Shown in pieces: positions 63,139 to 64,000 of a stretch of DNA of 64,000 nt. Under the pieces are notes generated by a model. It saw only the letters and a list, made by a program, of their open reading frames with translations, was not told the origin of the DNA and searched no databases. Position numbers and translations under genes: made by a program. The DNA comes from an uncultured bacterium (GTDB lineage Bacteria; DUMJ01). Location: the NCBI GenBank assembly GCA_937958695.1, contig CALGNK010000011.1, positions 1 through 64,000 of the forward strand, in the 5' to 3' direction. Every line of letters starts with the position of its first letter. The stretch's first letter is position 1.

Positions 63139-64000
63139 ATGAGAAGATATAGAATTATGATAATTTCTCTATTTATTTTTCTACTCCTACCTCAGTATCT
63201 CTTTGCTTGGAATATTCATGGTGAGATGACAAAGATAGTGTTAGAATCTTTACCTTGGATAAATAGATATAAAGATATTACAATTACTCAGTATTCTTAT
63301 AACGATAACTCTTTATACAATCCTAACTACAAAATTTCTTATCTTGAAGGTAAGATTGGAGAAAAAACAGACGCTAAAACTATTCTTTCTATATACTTAG
63401 ATGAGCCAGATTGGGGAATGGATGAGGGATTATCATTGAATTCTGCACAGACGTTAACTGGAGGTAGCCAAGGTTGGAGGCACCAGTATTTTTTACTCTT
63501 TGGAGGATTTATAAGGCTAGGAGAAGCTCCAGATAGGGCTACCCATTTCTACAATATGGCAGTTATAGCGTTTAAACAGAAAGACTATTATTGGGGATTT
63601 AGATTCTTAGCTAGGGCTTTACACTATCTCCAAGACCTAACGATGCCTTTTCATGCAAATCCAGGACCTGTATTGACCTTGTTAAAGAATATAATGGATA
63701 TAAGCGGTGCTACCAATATGGTCTCCAATCATCACTATGCTTTAGAAGACTATCAGGAATATCAGATAAAGAAGAGAAATCTCTTATATATTAAAGCATT
63801 GAGAAATGCCGAAGCTATGAAGGTAGAAGATGTATGGAGCACTGGTTTTTATCTAGCTAATAAATCTAAAGATTACTCAGAGAAGCTTTGGGACTTACAG
63901 AGTAAAATATATGGAGAGGGTATAAATGGTAAAGCAAGATATAAGATAAATCCAGAGAAGGTACCCTCCGGAGATCTAAAGAACGAATATGATAAGATTA
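63139..64000 (+). CDS. Zinc-dependent phospholipase C / S1-P1 nuclease-like exported protein (cut by window end)
   Basis: The frame begins at ATG 63139, behind AAAAGGAGAAAAGCT, and stays open to the right edge (287 codons visible). A signal peptide ends in LLPQYLFAW. The mature start W-N-I-H-G gives the Trp and His zinc ligands expected for the family. RATHFYNMAVI, RALHYLQDLTMPFHANPG (His, Asp and His ligands) and NHHYALEDYQEY (His and Glu ligands) follow in the correct order. It likely hydrolyses phospholipids or nucleic acids outside the cell. The C-terminus is missing. Confidence 0.85.
   Translation, partial: MRRYRIMIISLFIFLLLPQYLFAWNIHGEMTKIVLESLPWINRYKDITITQYSYNDNSLYNPNYKISYLEGKIGEKTDAKTILSIYLDEPDWGMDEGLSLNSAQTLTGGSQGWRHQYFLLFGGFIRLGEAPDRATHFYNMAVIAFKQKDYYWGFRFLARALHYLQDLTMPFHANPGPVLTLLKNIMDISGATNMVSNHHYALEDYQEYQIKKRNLLYIKALRNAEAMKVEDVWSTGFYLANKSKDYSEKLWDLQSKIYGEGINGKARYKINPEKVPSGDLKNEYDKI

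Overview
The window is 64 kb of AT-rich bacterial chromosome. Coding is dense: short or overlapping gene junctions, strong AGGAGG ribosome binding sites and heavy use of AGA/AGG and ATA codons. Housekeeping gene order (radA-disA-ispD-ispF-gltX-cysS-rlmB, uvrB-uvrA-uvrC, comEA-comEC, pdxS-pdxT with a MocR regulator) resembles Firmicutes. A single-domain KaiC-like ATPase with its small partner, a Csx11-type CRISPR module and many glycoside hydrolases fit an anaerobic, probably thermophilic, saccharolytic bacterium (Dictyoglomus-like or another deep-branching thermophile). No rRNA or other taxonomic marker is present, so the assignment is inference.

Layout. 1-3.3 kb: end of a GH38 alpha-mannosidase gene, an MFS transporter and a secreted PhoPQ-type hydrolase. 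2.9-11.3 kb: a compact minus-strand operon uvrB-uvrA-uvrC-ogt-(4-TM protein)-pyrF-NUDIX for DNA repair and nucleotide functions. 11.4-18.5 kb: a sugar and redox block (GH4, SagB-like oxidoreductase with a tiny secreted peptide, GH3 beta-glucosidase, DUF2207 protein, DeoR regulator). 18.6-25.6 kb: KaiC-like ATPase and partner, rpsT, holA, comEC, comEA, leuS. 25.6-27.8 kb: a secreted metallo-beta-lactamase-fold protein and a ceramidase-like protein from overlapping divergent promoters. 27.8-39.5 kb: a long minus-strand operon running greA-lysS-radA-disA-ispD-ispF-gltX-cysS-rlmB, continued by two sugar genes. 39.5-41.7 kb: a FucI-like isomerase and a ThuA-like protein.

41.9-50.2 kb is the defence island: a leaderless DNA methyltransferase and HNH endonuclease pair (plus strand), then a convergent six-gene type III CRISPR effector operon (cmr1, RAMP, csx11, cmr4, cmr5, RAMP). 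The large subunit has an HD nuclease motif but no visible GGDD cyclase motif, as in the rare Csx11 / subtype III-C group. No CRISPR array, cas1, cas2, cas6 or CARF effector is present in the window.

50.5-53.6 kb: pdxS-pdxT and divergent pdxR around an inverted-repeat operator. 53.6-54.4 kb: a decayed interval holding the fused, frameshifted remains of a LexA/CI-type repressor between imperfect direct repeats. 54.4-60.0 kb: beta-CASP ribonuclease, PfkB kinase and GH31 glucosidase operon. 60.0-61.6 kb: ROK kinase and histidine phosphatase. 61.7-64 kb: secreted OB-fold-like protein, ZIP metal transporter and the start of a zinc phospholipase C / S1-P1-like protein.

Functionally the window combines sugar hydrolysis and phosphorylation (GH38, GH4, GH3, GH31, ROK, PfkB, isomerases), genome maintenance (UvrABC, Ogt, RadA, DisA), core translation (LeuRS, CysRS, GluRS, LysRS, S20, RlmB) and mobile-DNA defence.
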